Positions 1 to 9,108 of a stretch of DNA of 11,192 nucleotides are shown here, piece by piece. Under the pieces are notes generated by a model. The model was given only the letters and a program-made list of their open reading frames with translations, was not told where the DNA came from and did not search any database. The position numbers were made by a program, and so were the translations under genes. The stretch covers positions 1-11,192 of the forward strand of contig JBBTCG010000144.1 in the NCBI GenBank assembly GCA_038043305.1. Direction: 5' to 3'. Source of the DNA: JACRCE01 sp038043305 (GTDB lineage Bacteria > Desulfobacterota > GWC2-55-46). How positions within the stretch are numbered: the first letter of the stretch is position 1; each line of letters opens with the position of its first letter.

Positions 1-27
1 GCTGTTCAAGAAGTAAGCATCGGCCAT
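1..27 (-). CDS. Possible 5' end of an unidentified gene leaving the left edge
   Basis: An open minus-strand frame starts with ATG at 27-25 and reads MADAYFLNS before running off the window. AGGA lies five bases upstream of this ATG, and a perfect TATAAT (89-84) lies about 60 bases upstream. An in-frame upstream ATG at 48-46 has no good ribosome site. The candidate lies beyond the terminator-like hairpin that closes the pdxA operon, so it would be a separate transcription unit. Nine codons are too few to recognise a family. The plus strand is also open from base 1 to a TAG at 79-81 and could instead be the tail of a gene. This is a weak call. Confidence 0.2.
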
Positions 28-83
28 AGTGATCCTAATCAGGCTCATGGCTGCTGGAGCTCTCGTTTTGTAATAGTGTAGCG

Positions 84-89
84 ATTATA
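84..89 (-). promoter_or_regulatory. Possible -10 element for the left-edge gene
   Basis: A perfect TATAAT reads on the minus strand at 89-84, downstream (in minus-strand sense) of the pdxA terminator-like hairpin and upstream of the candidate start at 27. No convincing -35 hexamer is found at a spacing of 16-18 bases, so this is only suggestive. Confidence 0.25.
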
Positions 90-120
90 TTCCTTTGCTC
101 ATATTTCCACTCGTTTTTAG

Positions 121-188
121 TGATGCGTAAAAGTCCCCCTGACAAGGGGGATTTAGGGGGTTGGGGGTTGAATCTTCTCGACGCATCA
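121..188. repeat. Dispersed hairpin repeat, copy A, with 8-base inverted ends
   Basis: Bases 130-183 recur at 9413-9466 with one difference (177 versus 9460). The core is a hairpin of TCCCCC (134-139) and GGGGGA (146-151) around a six-base loop, followed by two more G5 tracts (156-160 and 163-167). Copy A is bounded by perfect 8-base inverted ends, TGATGCGT (121-128) and ACGCATCA (181-188). Copy B lacks these ends. From memory, C/G-rich hairpin repeats of this kind are scattered through many bacterial genomes; no search was made. It begins only a few bases after the pdxA stop codon. Confidence 0.8.
128..151 (-). terminator. Likely intrinsic terminator of the mfd-pdxA operon
   Basis: Read on the minus strand, a perfect 6-base-pair GC-rich stem (TCCCCC, loop TTGTCA, GGGGGA) is followed directly by CTTTT. 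It lies about 45 bases after the pdxA stop codon. The T run is short, so efficiency is uncertain. The hairpin belongs to the dispersed repeat, so a mobile repeat seems to have been adopted as the operon end. Confidence 0.5.
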
Positions 189-196
189 TGGCCTTT

Positions 197-1177
197 TCAC
201 GACGTCCGCCGGAGCACCCTTGAGCGCGCCCTCGACATCTTCGCGGCCATTTCAATCGCCGCCACGAGGCTCTCCCGGCTTGCCCTTCCCTTCCATGCGA
301 TGTCGTAAGCGGTGCCGTGGTCAACCGAGGTCCTGATGATCGGAAGCCCGAGCGTGGCGTTCACGCCGTCCTCGAAATGAAGGAGCTTTAGAGGCCCAAG
401 CCCTTGATCATGATACATGCACACAACGCAGTCGAACTCCTTTTTCCTCACCGCCCTGTAAAAGACCGTGTCAGGCGGCAAAGGGCCTGTTGCGCGGATG
501 CCGAGCCCAACGGCCTTTTTAACGGCGGGCAGTATAATGCGCTTTTCTTCGTCCCCGAACATCCCTCCCTCTCCGGCGTGCGGGTTGAGTCCGGCAACGG
601 CAATCCTTGGGCCTCGCAGTCCAAAGTCCCGCCTAAGAGCCTCATGCGCTATCTTTATGGTCATAAATACGTTCTCCCGCGTGATTAGCCGCGGAACCTT
701 CCTTAAAGGCTCGTGTATGGTTACGAGAACCACTTTGAGGAGCACCCCGCCGAGCATCATGCGAAAGTCTTTGCATCCGGTAAGATGCGCTATGAACTCG
801 GTGTGCCCTGGAAATTTGAAGCCCGCTTTTTTAGCGGCCTCCTTGCTTATCGGCGCGGTAACAACGGCGTCAACGACTCCGGCCTGGGCCATGCAGACCG
901 CCTCCTCGACGTAGCGGATCATGGCCTGTCCGCTCTCTCTGGTCGGAGAGCCGGGTTTAATCGTCTTTGGGGAAATATCGGACAGGCTTATGAGCGCGGA
1001 TGGCCGTGGAGCCTTGAGTTTGAGCCTCCTGGCCATGAACTCAAGAAACCCGGCGTCGCCTATGACAAAAGGGGTTGAGGCATTTATAACCCTCCTGTCC
1101 GATAAGGCCGCAAGGATAAGCTCCGGCCCTACCCCAGCCGGGTCTCCCATCGTTATGGCTATTCGGGGTTTGGCCAT
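197..1177 (-). CDS. pdxA: 4-hydroxythreonine-4-phosphate dehydrogenase PdxA
   Basis: PdxA oxidises 4-phosphooxy-L-threonine with NAD; the product decarboxylates to 3-amino-2-oxopropyl phosphate, which PdxJ uses to build pyridoxine phosphate. It is a cytosolic, metal-dependent homodimer in characterised members. The 326 residues match the family length. Visible motifs (numbered from the GTG one codon upstream) are MGDPAGVGPE (11-20), GHTEF (125-129), and the three expected metal-binding histidines in TIHEPL (H156), GLNPHAGE (H201) and MYHDQGLGP (H257), then RTSVDHGTAYDIA near the end. The ATG at 1177-1175 shares one base with the surA stop (TGATG). The GTG at 1180-1178 would overlap it by four. 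GAGG and AAGG upstream suit either start. The overlap implies translational coupling to surA, the same adjacency as in E. coli. It is the last gene of the operon. Confidence 0.97.
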   Translation of the reverse strand: MAKPRIAITMGDPAGVGPELILAALSDRRVINASTPFVIGDAGFLEFMARRLKLKAPRPSALISLSDISPKTIKPGSPTRESGQAMIRYVEEAVCMAQAGVVDAVVTAPISKEAAKKAGFKFPGHTEFIAHLTGCKDFRMMLGGVLLKVVLVTIHEPLRKVPRLITRENVFMTIKIAHEALRRDFGLRGPRIAVAGLNPHAGEGGMFGDEEKRIILPAVKKAVGLGIRATGPLPPDTVFYRAVRKKEFDCVVCMYHDQGLGPLKLLHFEDGVNATLGLPIIRTSVDHGTAYDIAWKGRASRESLVAAIEMAAKMSRARSRVLRRTS

Positions 1178-2118
1178 CACAGCCTTACCTCTATATGCGC
1201 TTTTTTCTTTGTCTCTATGAGCCAGAAGTTGAAACGCTCATCCATCGCCTTCCTGAAGAGCCTTTCGTGTATCTCCTCCCGCGCCTCTTCAAGCGGCCTT
1301 AAAGCGCCTTGTATCCGCTCCTTGAGCCTGAAAAAATAAACCCCCTCGGTAAGACGCACGGCCTTGCTTGGTTTATCAGGAACGAGCCTTGAGAGCGCCT
1401 CCTCCATAGCCTTGCTGACCTCGCCGGACTTTATGACAAGCTCTTCACCAACGCCGGAATATCGCCGACTAAGCGCCCCAAACTCCTCACCAGCCACAAT
1501 GCCGTCCTGAACGGCCTTGATTGCCTCGGCCTTTGTTTTATCGTCAAGAGAGTCCGGGATCAGTATTATGTTGACCCTGTAGGAGAGACCGGCCTTGAAC
1601 TCATCGAGATTCTGGCGGTAATAATCCTCTATATCCTCGGGTCTTGGAGATATCTTAGACCTGAACTCCTTGTTTATGAACTTTACCTGCCGTATCTGCT
1701 CCTTGAGCTGCTCCCTGTACTCCCTGTGCGTAAGGCCGCTTGCGGCAAGGGCCATGAGCAGCGCGTCCTTTGTAAGGTTATTTCTTTTCATCACGTCATC
1801 CACCGCGTTGTCGATCTCGCGCTCGCTTATCTCGATGCCAGCCTTGTCAGCGGCCTGTTTCACGAGCTTTTGTTCTATGAGAGAGTCGAGCATGGCAACG
1901 CGCAGTTGAGCCGCCTTTTCATTGTCCTTCTTATCGGCCAAAGGAAGTTTGTCAAGCGCCGCGGCCGTTGCCGCGTTAAGCTCAGAGAGCGTTATGATGG
2001 CGTCGTTTACCACGGCAATAACGCGGTCAACCGTTGAAGCAACGCTTACCGTCTGCAAAAACATGGAAAACAAAACCGTAAACGCCAAGGTAAGCGTTAT
2101 CGCTCGGCCTGATGCCAT
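1177..2118 (-). CDS. surA: SurA-like periplasmic chaperone with a degenerate parvulin domain
   Basis: The product resembles SurA, which escorts outer-membrane proteins across the periplasm. An N-terminal signal sequence with a hydrophobic core ending near VSVAS is followed by the SurA_N signature DRVIAVVNDAIIT (about residues 31-43), a long helical region, and a parvulin-like segment (about 180-268). E. coli SurA has two parvulin domains and is longer; this protein of about 313 residues has one. That domain lacks the usual GGDLG loop and the terminal GYHI histidine motif, so PPIase activity is doubtful and a chaperone role is more likely. The chosen ATG (2118-2116) has GGAG six bases upstream. 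An ATG at 2130 would add four residues, and the longest frame (from 2214) would overlap the upstream gene by 58 bases and bury the signal peptide. It lies between ppiC and pdxA in one operon. Confidence 0.88.
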   Translation of the reverse strand: MASGRAITLTLAFTVLFSMFLQTVSVASTVDRVIAVVNDAIITLSELNAATAAALDKLPLADKKDNEKAAQLRVAMLDSLIEQKLVKQAADKAGIEISEREIDNAVDDVMKRNNLTKDALLMALAASGLTHREYREQLKEQIRQVKFINKEFRSKISPRPEDIEDYYRQNLDEFKAGLSYRVNIILIPDSLDDKTKAEAIKAVQDGIVAGEEFGALSRRYSGVGEELVIKSGEVSKAMEEALSRLVPDKPSKAVRLTEGVYFFRLKERIQGALRPLEEAREEIHERLFRKAMDERFNFWLIETKKKAHIEVRL

Positions 2119-2156
2119 TACAAGCTCCATTCGCCCCGCATCTTCATGTCTCGGAT

Positions 2157-3095
2157 TCACAGCAGCTCCTCGTTTATCTCTATATTCGCGTTGGCCTTCA
2201 GGCCTTCCAGCCACATGACGAACTGGGCGTCAGCGGCCTCAAGCACGAGCCTTGCGCGTATCTTCTCTCTTACCTCGTCAAACCTAAGCCTACGGCCTTT
2301 GCGTCTTTCCTCAAGCAGGAAGATGTGGTACCCGTAACTCGTCTTTATGACCTTGCTTATCTCGCCTGCCTTGAGCTTGAACACGGCGTCCTCGAACTCC
2401 CTCGGCATATCGGAGCGGCCAAAAAAACCGAGGTCTCCTCCGCGCCCGGCCTCCGGACTTAAAGAGACCTCCTTTGCCGTTGCCGCGAAGTTCGCGCTCG
2501 TCAGACGCTTTCGTATCTTATGCGCCTCGTCTTCCGCGCTCACCACTATCATCCTTGCCCGCGCCTGCTCAGGCAGGTCATACTCCTTTATATGCTCTTC
2601 GTAATACCTTTTTATCGCTTCCTCCGAGGGGGAGCGCCCCTTGTTCGACGCGGCGGCCTTGTCCATGACCTTTCTCAGAACGAGCTTTCTTCTGATCTCT
2701 TCCTTCCATACCGCCAGATCGCCGTAACGCGCCGTTATAGCGTCCTTGAAGGAGGCGCTGCCATACTCCTTTTCTATGCCCTCTACCTCGCGGCCAAGCT
2801 CCTCATCGTTCACGGACACGCCTAAGCGGCGCGCCTCGTCCAGTATCAAGGACTCCTCTATAAGCTGATTCAGGAGTTCCTTCTTGAGGAGGTGCAACTC
2901 CTCTTTGGCGTCTGCTGTCCCCGGAGGCAAGAGCCTTGAAAAGGCGTCCTCATACTCCTTGAGCGTTATCACCCTTGTCCCGACCTTGGCCAGCACGGCC
3001 TTTGACCTGTCGGCCTCCCGTGAGCATGACGGCCCGCCCACGAGCGCCGCTACAAGCACAAACGGCATGAAGGTTTTGACTATGGCGCTGTTCAT
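2157..3095 (-). CDS. Parvulin-type peptidyl-prolyl isomerase, probable lipoprotein
   Basis: This 312-residue protein has the layout of PrsA/PpiC foldases: a signal sequence with a possible lipoprotein cysteine (GGPSC, Cys24), a helical SurA_N-like region (about 30-160), and a well-formed parvulin domain (about 178-268). The parvulin domain retains AGRGGDLGFFG (216-226), a LKAGEISKVI segment (241-250) and GYHIFLLEE (255-263). It probably speeds proline isomerisation of exported proteins at a membrane surface. The lipobox is imperfect, with Gly at -3, so membrane anchoring is likely but not certain. It starts 17 bases after mfd stops and has no visible Shine-Dalgarno sequence. Together with the downstream SurA-like protein it gives two related foldases in tandem, one with an intact and one with a degraded active-site region. 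Confidence 0.9.
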   Translation of the reverse strand: MNSAIVKTFMPFVLVAALVGGPSCSREADRSKAVLAKVGTRVITLKEYEDAFSRLLPPGTADAKEELHLLKKELLNQLIEESLILDEARRLGVSVNDEELGREVEGIEKEYGSASFKDAITARYGDLAVWKEEIRRKLVLRKVMDKAAASNKGRSPSEEAIKRYYEEHIKEYDLPEQARARMIVVSAEDEAHKIRKRLTSANFAATAKEVSLSPEAGRGGDLGFFGRSDMPREFEDAVFKLKAGEISKVIKTSYGYHIFLLEERRKGRRLRFDEVREKIRARLVLEAADAQFVMWLEGLKANANIEINEELL

Positions 3096-3112
3096 AGTAC
3101 ATTAGGATAGCA

Positions 3113-6631
<3,519 letters not shown>

Positions 6632-6677
6632 GTTCGATGACGCCTTGGATTGCCTGTCAGAAAACCGGTAATCGTCA

Positions 6678-6705
6678 ATTATACCACAGCGAGAGCCTTT
6701 CTTAA
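6678..6705 (-). promoter_or_regulatory. Promoter of the mfd-ppiC-surA-pdxA operon
   Basis: On the minus strand a perfect TATAAT (6683-6678) lies 16 bases after TTAAGA (6705-6700, four of six matches to TTGACA). The transcript would start near 6671, leaving a leader of about 40 bases before the mfd ATG at 6631. No operator is recognised. Confidence 0.6.
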
Positions 6706-6741
6706 AGGAAATGATGTGAGCCGCGCGGGCAAAATGAAAAC

Positions 6742-6798
6742 GGTTATCAGTTATCTGTTTAAGGATAATTATTTTACCTTAACCGACAACCGATAACC
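6742..6798. repeat. Long imperfect palindrome upstream of mfd
   Basis: Two arms of 22-23 bases (6742-6764 and 6777-6798) flank an AT-only 12-base loop. The inner stem is TTAAGG/CCTTAA and the outer stem GGTTATC/GATAACC. Between them are one bulge, one true mismatch, and two positions that are A-C on the plus strand but G-U wobbles in a minus-strand RNA. The minus-strand hairpin is followed by GTTTTCATTTT, so it could end transcription coming from the accessory genes before the mfd promoter. It could also be a dispersed repeat. The last ten bases overlap the first copy of the 80-base duplication. Confidence 0.6.
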
Positions 6799-6868
6799 AT
6801 TATTTGAGAAGGCGTGAAGGGAGCGATGGGGTCAACCTTGAGACAATAAGGATTGGTATTTCAGCGGA
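6789..6868 (+). repeat. 80-base direct duplication, copy 1, ending at the assembly gap
   Basis: Bases 6789-6868 repeat at 7054-7133 with two differences (6813/7078 C to T, 6843/7108 A to G). In copy 2 this is the 3' end of an open frame. In copy 1 the same frame is cut upstream by a TAA at 6780-6782, so copy 1 is a gene fragment with no start. Both differences would change amino acids (Arg to Cys, Thr to Ala). Copy 1 stops exactly where the N run begins, which suggests a contig end. Confidence 0.9.
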
Positions 6869-6878
6869 NNNNNNNNNN
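6869..6878. other. Assembly gap (10 N)
   Basis: Ten consecutive N mark a scaffold join. Its true length is unknown. Because the last 80 bases of the left contig recur about 175 bases into the right contig, the join may be wrong or may hide further repeat sequence. Confidence 0.99.
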
Positions 6879-6879
6879 T

Positions 6880-7140
6880 AACGATGCCGGAATAAAACTT
6901 TGTGTTGTGGATTGTAAAGAATTGCATGATAAAATTGCCAGCATAAAGGACAATATCCCGACACTGAAATACCTTTTCACATTTAATCACACAAATAGTG
7001 AGCACTGGAGTAAAATTTGGAACGATAAAAGCGGCTGGAAATTTTTGGTTTTCACCGATAACCATTATTTGAGAAGGTGTGAAGGGAGCGATGGGGTCAA
7101 CCTTGAGGCAATAAGGATTGGTATTTCAGCGGAGATATAA
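6880..7140 (+). CDS. 3' end of an unidentified gene, 5' part lost at the gap
   Basis: An open frame emerges from the N run and runs 86 codons to TAA at 7138-7140. The product begins NDAGIKLCVVD and ends GISAEI. It is aromatic- and charge-rich (for example EHWSKIWNDKSGWKF), with no signal peptide or membrane segment in the part seen. I recognise no family. The amino-acid composition looks like real protein, and the last 27 residues are echoed by copy 1 of the duplication, which supports a true coding end. It faces the next gene tail to tail with only seven bases between the stop codons. The upstream start, length and promoter cannot be seen because of the gap. Confidence 0.5.
   Translation, partial: NDAGIKLCVVDCKELHDKIASIKDNIPTLKYLFTFNHTNSEHWSKIWNDKSGWKFLVFTDNHYLRRCEGSDGVNLEAIRIGISAEI
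7054..7133 (+). repeat. 80-base direct duplication, copy 2, within a coding frame
   Basis: This is the partner of 6789-6868, offset by 265 bases, with 78 of 80 positions identical. It encodes the C-terminal stretch TDNHYLRRCEGSDGVNLEAI and what follows. Here the frame is open and closes with TAA seven bases after the repeat. Confidence 0.9.
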
Positions 7141-7147
7141 CGGCCTG

Positions 7148-7564
7148 CTAATCGCCCCTTTCTTTTTTTACGACGGCACCGCCTACAATAGTTATTATCG
7201 TGGCCTTGTTTGAATAATCCCCTCTATAGACAAACTGCTTTTTCACGGCAATTTCTCCAGAGGTTATTTTGCCTTGCTCACGTGTTTTCGTATCCATTTC
7301 GGTTATTTTTCCTTGGCTTTTCATTACAAAAACCTCGCCCAAATTTATTATTTGACATGGCTGCCCGTATTTGTCAGTAAGCTGCGCTTCGCTCCACGGT
7401 GCGCCAATGGTGCCGTCATCTATCAGCCCAAACTCCCTTGTATCCAATGACTTGCATTTTATAATGTCGTCGCCATTCGCATGAGAATTGGCCGGAATGA
7501 AAAATGACAGAAAAAAAAGCAAGAACACGGCCTTGTTGACCGCGCCATTTATGATTTGTTGCAT
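7148..7564 (-). CDS. Small exported protein with two cysteines, DUF2845-like at best
   Basis: The 138-residue product starts with a signal peptide (MQQIINGAVNKAVFLLFFLS...) with a likely cleavage after NSHA (residue 29). The mature part of about 109 residues has exactly two cysteines (Cys37 and Cys70) that could form a disulphide in the periplasm. The segment around 55-72 (APWSEAQLTDKYGQPCQI) resembles the G.P-C motif of small periplasmic DUF2845/SmpA-like proteins, but the match is loose and no function is assigned. A near-perfect ribosome site, GGAGGTGA, lies four bases before this ATG, so the longer frame from 7600 is rejected. It is AT-richer than the mfd operon. It lies 158 bases downstream of the repeat-protein gene and probably has its own promoter. 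Confidence 0.8.
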   Translation of the reverse strand: MQQIINGAVNKAVFLLFFLSFFIPANSHANGDDIIKCKSLDTREFGLIDDGTIGAPWSEAQLTDKYGQPCQIINLGEVFVMKSQGKITEMDTKTREQGKITSGEIAVKKQFVYRGDYSNKATIITIVGGAVVKKERGD

Positions 7565-7611
7565 CGTCTCACCTCCATATTGCTTTATAAAAAACCGCAT
7601 ATCCCCTATTC

Positions 7612-7639
7612 ATGTTACACAAGGCTGTTTTTTCCGCAA
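7612..7639 (-). promoter_or_regulatory. Weak candidate promoter for the two-cysteine protein
   Basis: TTGCGG (7639-7634) and TAACAT (7617-7612) are 16 bases apart on the minus strand, with three and four matches to consensus. They lie about 50 bases upstream of the start at 7564. The intergenic space is long enough to need a promoter, but the hexamers are poor. Confidence 0.25.
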
Positions 7640-7664
7640 AAAAATATGTTGCCTGAAAACAAGG

Positions 7665-7680
7665 GAGATATAATTATCTC
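7665..7680. other. Inverted repeat GAGATA-TAAT-TATCTC between exported-protein genes
   Basis: A perfect 6-base inverted repeat with a four-base centre lies 43 bases past the stop of the repeat-protein gene. On the minus strand it is followed by CCCTTGTTTT, so it could be a weak AT-rich terminator. It could equally be an operator for the next gene. Confidence 0.35.
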
Positions 7681-7722
7681 ACTTGTTTCAAGATATGTCT
7701 ATCGTTTCCATACGAATTGCCG

Positions 7723-8481
7723 TCAGTTGCAATTGGCGCGATCCTGAAAGCTCCTTGTCCTGTCGGTAATCAGCTTGTACCCGTAGCTTGGGTATCTTTC
7801 CCAATAGCTGCAAATCTCGTTGCCTGAGATACCATCGTAATTTCTGATTGCTTGTATGCTGAAAAAGTATTGACTTGTAAAGTCATAGATATTCGTTGTC
7901 CGGTTTATGTCATGGATTACATCTATGCCCTTTGTTGCGCCGGTTGAGTATGTGCCTGTCGGATATTTCACTATGATTTCCATGCCGCCGATTCCATCGG
8001 TGTCTGAAACCGATGCGATCTCAAAGGTACCCTTATAGGTATAAAGATAGACATTTCTTGTCCTTGTCCTGTCATGTATGGCATGTATGCCTCTCTCGCC
8101 CCAGGTTGTTGTGTATATGACTATTATTTCCCCGCCTGCCGTATTGTCTGTGTCAACCACCGAGTTGATGGAAAAGGAAGAGGCGGTTGAGTAGTCGTAT
8201 GTATATTTGGTGCGTTGCGCATCATGGATCACATCAAGTCCATGATTTGGGCCCCCGGCATATGTCCATAGCACGACAATCTCACCTCCAACATTGCCGT
8301 CCGTGTCCACAACCGAATTGATGCTGAAAGAAGGGTTGTTTGTATAATCGTATGTCGTTGTGGTACGGTTTCTGTCCCGGATGACATCTATCCCCTTTGG
8401 ATTACCATATGTGGATGTCCATACAACCACTACTTCAGCGCCTGCAACCCCATCCGTGTCCACAACCGAATTGATACTGAA
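7723..8481 (-). repeat. Tandem coding repeats of about 150 bases
   Basis: Units in minus-strand order are 8481-8329, 8328-8176, 8175-8026, 8025-7864 and 7863-7723. The first two are each exactly 153 bases. A 34-base stretch at 8300-8333 recurs at 8453-8486 with one difference. Later units diverge, so the first units look like the newest duplications. Confidence 0.8.
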
Positions 8482-8676
8482 AGAAGAAGCCGCACCGTTG
8501 CGGTACATCGTTGTCACGCCTGTGCGGGGATGATATATGCACACCTGAACAGGGCTGCCGCACGCATAAACTTGGTCAGTATACCCGTCTCCATCTGTAT
8601 CCGCATAGAAAGCGGCAAAGCTTAAGGTCGGTATCAGCAGGGCAACTATTGCCGCTAAAATTATATGCTTTTTCAT
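7723..8676 (-). CDS. Exported six-unit DxDG repeat protein, FG-GAP-like
   Basis: A signal peptide (MKKHIILAAIVALLIPTLSF, cleavage near Ala21/22) precedes about 295 residues made almost wholly of repeats. Five units of 46-54 residues start at F66, F117, F168, F218 and F272, with the pattern FSINSVVDTDG..G.EIVV.WT....G.DVIHDR.RT..YDY. A more diverged unit (23-65, ADTDGDGYTD) may be a sixth. Each unit has a DxDGxxGxE-like loop (DTDGVAGAE, DTDGNVGGE, DTDNTAGGE, DTDGIGGME, NYDGISGNE), as in calcium-binding FG-GAP/integrin-type blades. Six units suggest a closed six-bladed propeller. Cysteines occur only in the first and last units. The ATG at 8676 has AAGGAG/GAGAGG upstream and gives a normal signal peptide; the frame from 8697 adds seven residues before it. 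It starts 27 bases after the 88-residue peptide gene. The ligand is unknown. Confidence 0.85.
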   Translation of the reverse strand: MKKHIILAAIVALLIPTLSFAAFYADTDGDGYTDQVYACGSPVQVCIYHPRTGVTTMYRNGAASSFSINSVVDTDGVAGAEVVVVWTSTYGNPKGIDVIRDRNRTTTTYDYTNNPSFSINSVVDTDGNVGGEIVVLWTYAGGPNHGLDVIHDAQRTKYTYDYSTASSFSINSVVDTDNTAGGEIIVIYTTTWGERGIHAIHDRTRTRNVYLYTYKGTFEIASVSDTDGIGGMEIIVKYPTGTYSTGATKGIDVIHDINRTTNIYDFTSQYFFSIQAIRNYDGISGNEICSYWERYPSYGYKLITDRTRSFQDRANCN

Positions 8677-8703
8677 GGCAGTCCTCTCCTTATACATATG
8701 TTT

Positions 8704-8970
8704 TTATTTCATGTAGGTATGGGACGGCAATTCAGGCACCTTGCCTTGCACGCTCGTGGCCGCTGTTGGCTCATCTATTCTTTCGGCTGGTGTTTCGGCA
8801 TTGCTGGTTTCCTCCACTACTCCGTTAGTCTCGGTTAAAATGGCATCATCAGATTGTCCCTGTGTCGGAAGCAAAATCGGTGCTTGCATGAGCGGATCCG
8901 ACGCTCCGGCAAATGAAAACGCGGTTAGTGTCAGCAAAAACGCACCAATAATACTTGTAATGATTTTCAT
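8704..8970 (-). CDS. Small acidic exported peptide, unknown function
   Basis: The 88-residue product has a clear signal peptide (MKIITSIIGAFLLTLTAFSFA, cleavage at SFA or AGA, residues 19-23). The mature part of about 65 residues is rich in Glu, Asp, Pro, Thr and Ser, with no cysteine and little predicted order. No family is recognised. AAGGAGA six bases before the ATG is a strong ribosome site. It is the first gene after the G-tract promoter and structured leader, and lies 27 bases ahead of the DxDG repeat protein, so the two are likely co-transcribed and may act together outside the cytoplasm. Functional partnership is inferred only from the operon. Despite its small size, the signal peptide and ribosome site make it a credible gene. 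Confidence 0.75.
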   Translation of the reverse strand: MKIITSIIGAFLLTLTAFSFAGASDPLMQAPILLPTQGQSDDAILTETNGVVEETSNAETPAERIDEPTAATSVQGKVPELPSHTYMK

Positions 8971-8989
8971 GTTTTTCTCCTTTTCTTTG

Positions 8990-9075
8990 GTCTTTCACGA
9001 TTACCCCTCATGGCAACCTCAAGTTGGCCGCACCCGGCCATGAAGAAACGGCTTCACATATTGATCTTATTTTTC
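8990..9075 (-). promoter_or_regulatory. Structured 5' leader of the exported-protein operon
   Basis: The predicted transcript carries about 105 leader bases. In minus-strand order it can fold a hairpin at 9056-9041 (TGAAG/CTTCA, six-base loop), then a 6-pair GC hairpin at 9040-9025 (TGGCCG/CGGCCA, four-base loop), then a small AAC/GTT hairpin. A competing 7-pair helix joins 9043-9037 with 9014-9008 (TCATGGC/GCCATGA), and it excludes both GC hairpins. No known riboswitch core is recognised, including the cyclic-di-GMP class I core. Confidence 0.4.
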
Positions 9076-9081
9076 GTCGCT

Positions 9082-9108
9082 ATTTTACCCCCCCCAATCT
9101 TTTGTCAA
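9082..9108 (-). promoter_or_regulatory. Promoter with G8 tract in its spacer
   Basis: On the minus strand a perfect TTGACA (9108-9103) is followed by a 15-base spacer and TAAAAT (9087-9082). The last eight spacer bases are all G (9095-9088). The spacer is two bases short of the usual 17. Slippage of the tract would move the two hexamers relative to each other, as in poly-G/C phase-variable promoters of Neisseria porA and opc. It would drive the 88-residue peptide and the DxDG repeat protein. Confidence 0.6.

Noticed and set aside
156..170. G-quadruplex in the dispersed repeat
   Set aside because: After the hairpin uses its G5 arm, only two G5 tracts remain; even counting all three, a fourth is lacking.
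468..914. 148-codon plus-strand frame inside pdxA
   Set aside because: It is antisense to metal-binding motifs of PdxA and has serine/proline-rich shadow composition.
2119..2214. Longer SurA-like start at 2214
   Set aside because: It would overlap the upstream gene by 58 bases and place a charged stretch before an otherwise normal signal peptide; internal starts at 2118 or 2130 fit better.
7723..8486. CRISPR-like array
   Set aside because: The roughly 150-base periodicity is coding, in frame and divergent, and belongs to the repeat protein.
8990..9060. Cyclic-di-GMP riboswitch
   Set aside because: GGC and GCC segments on the plus strand recall the class I core, but the conserved core bases are missing and that strand has no gene downstream for several hundred bases.
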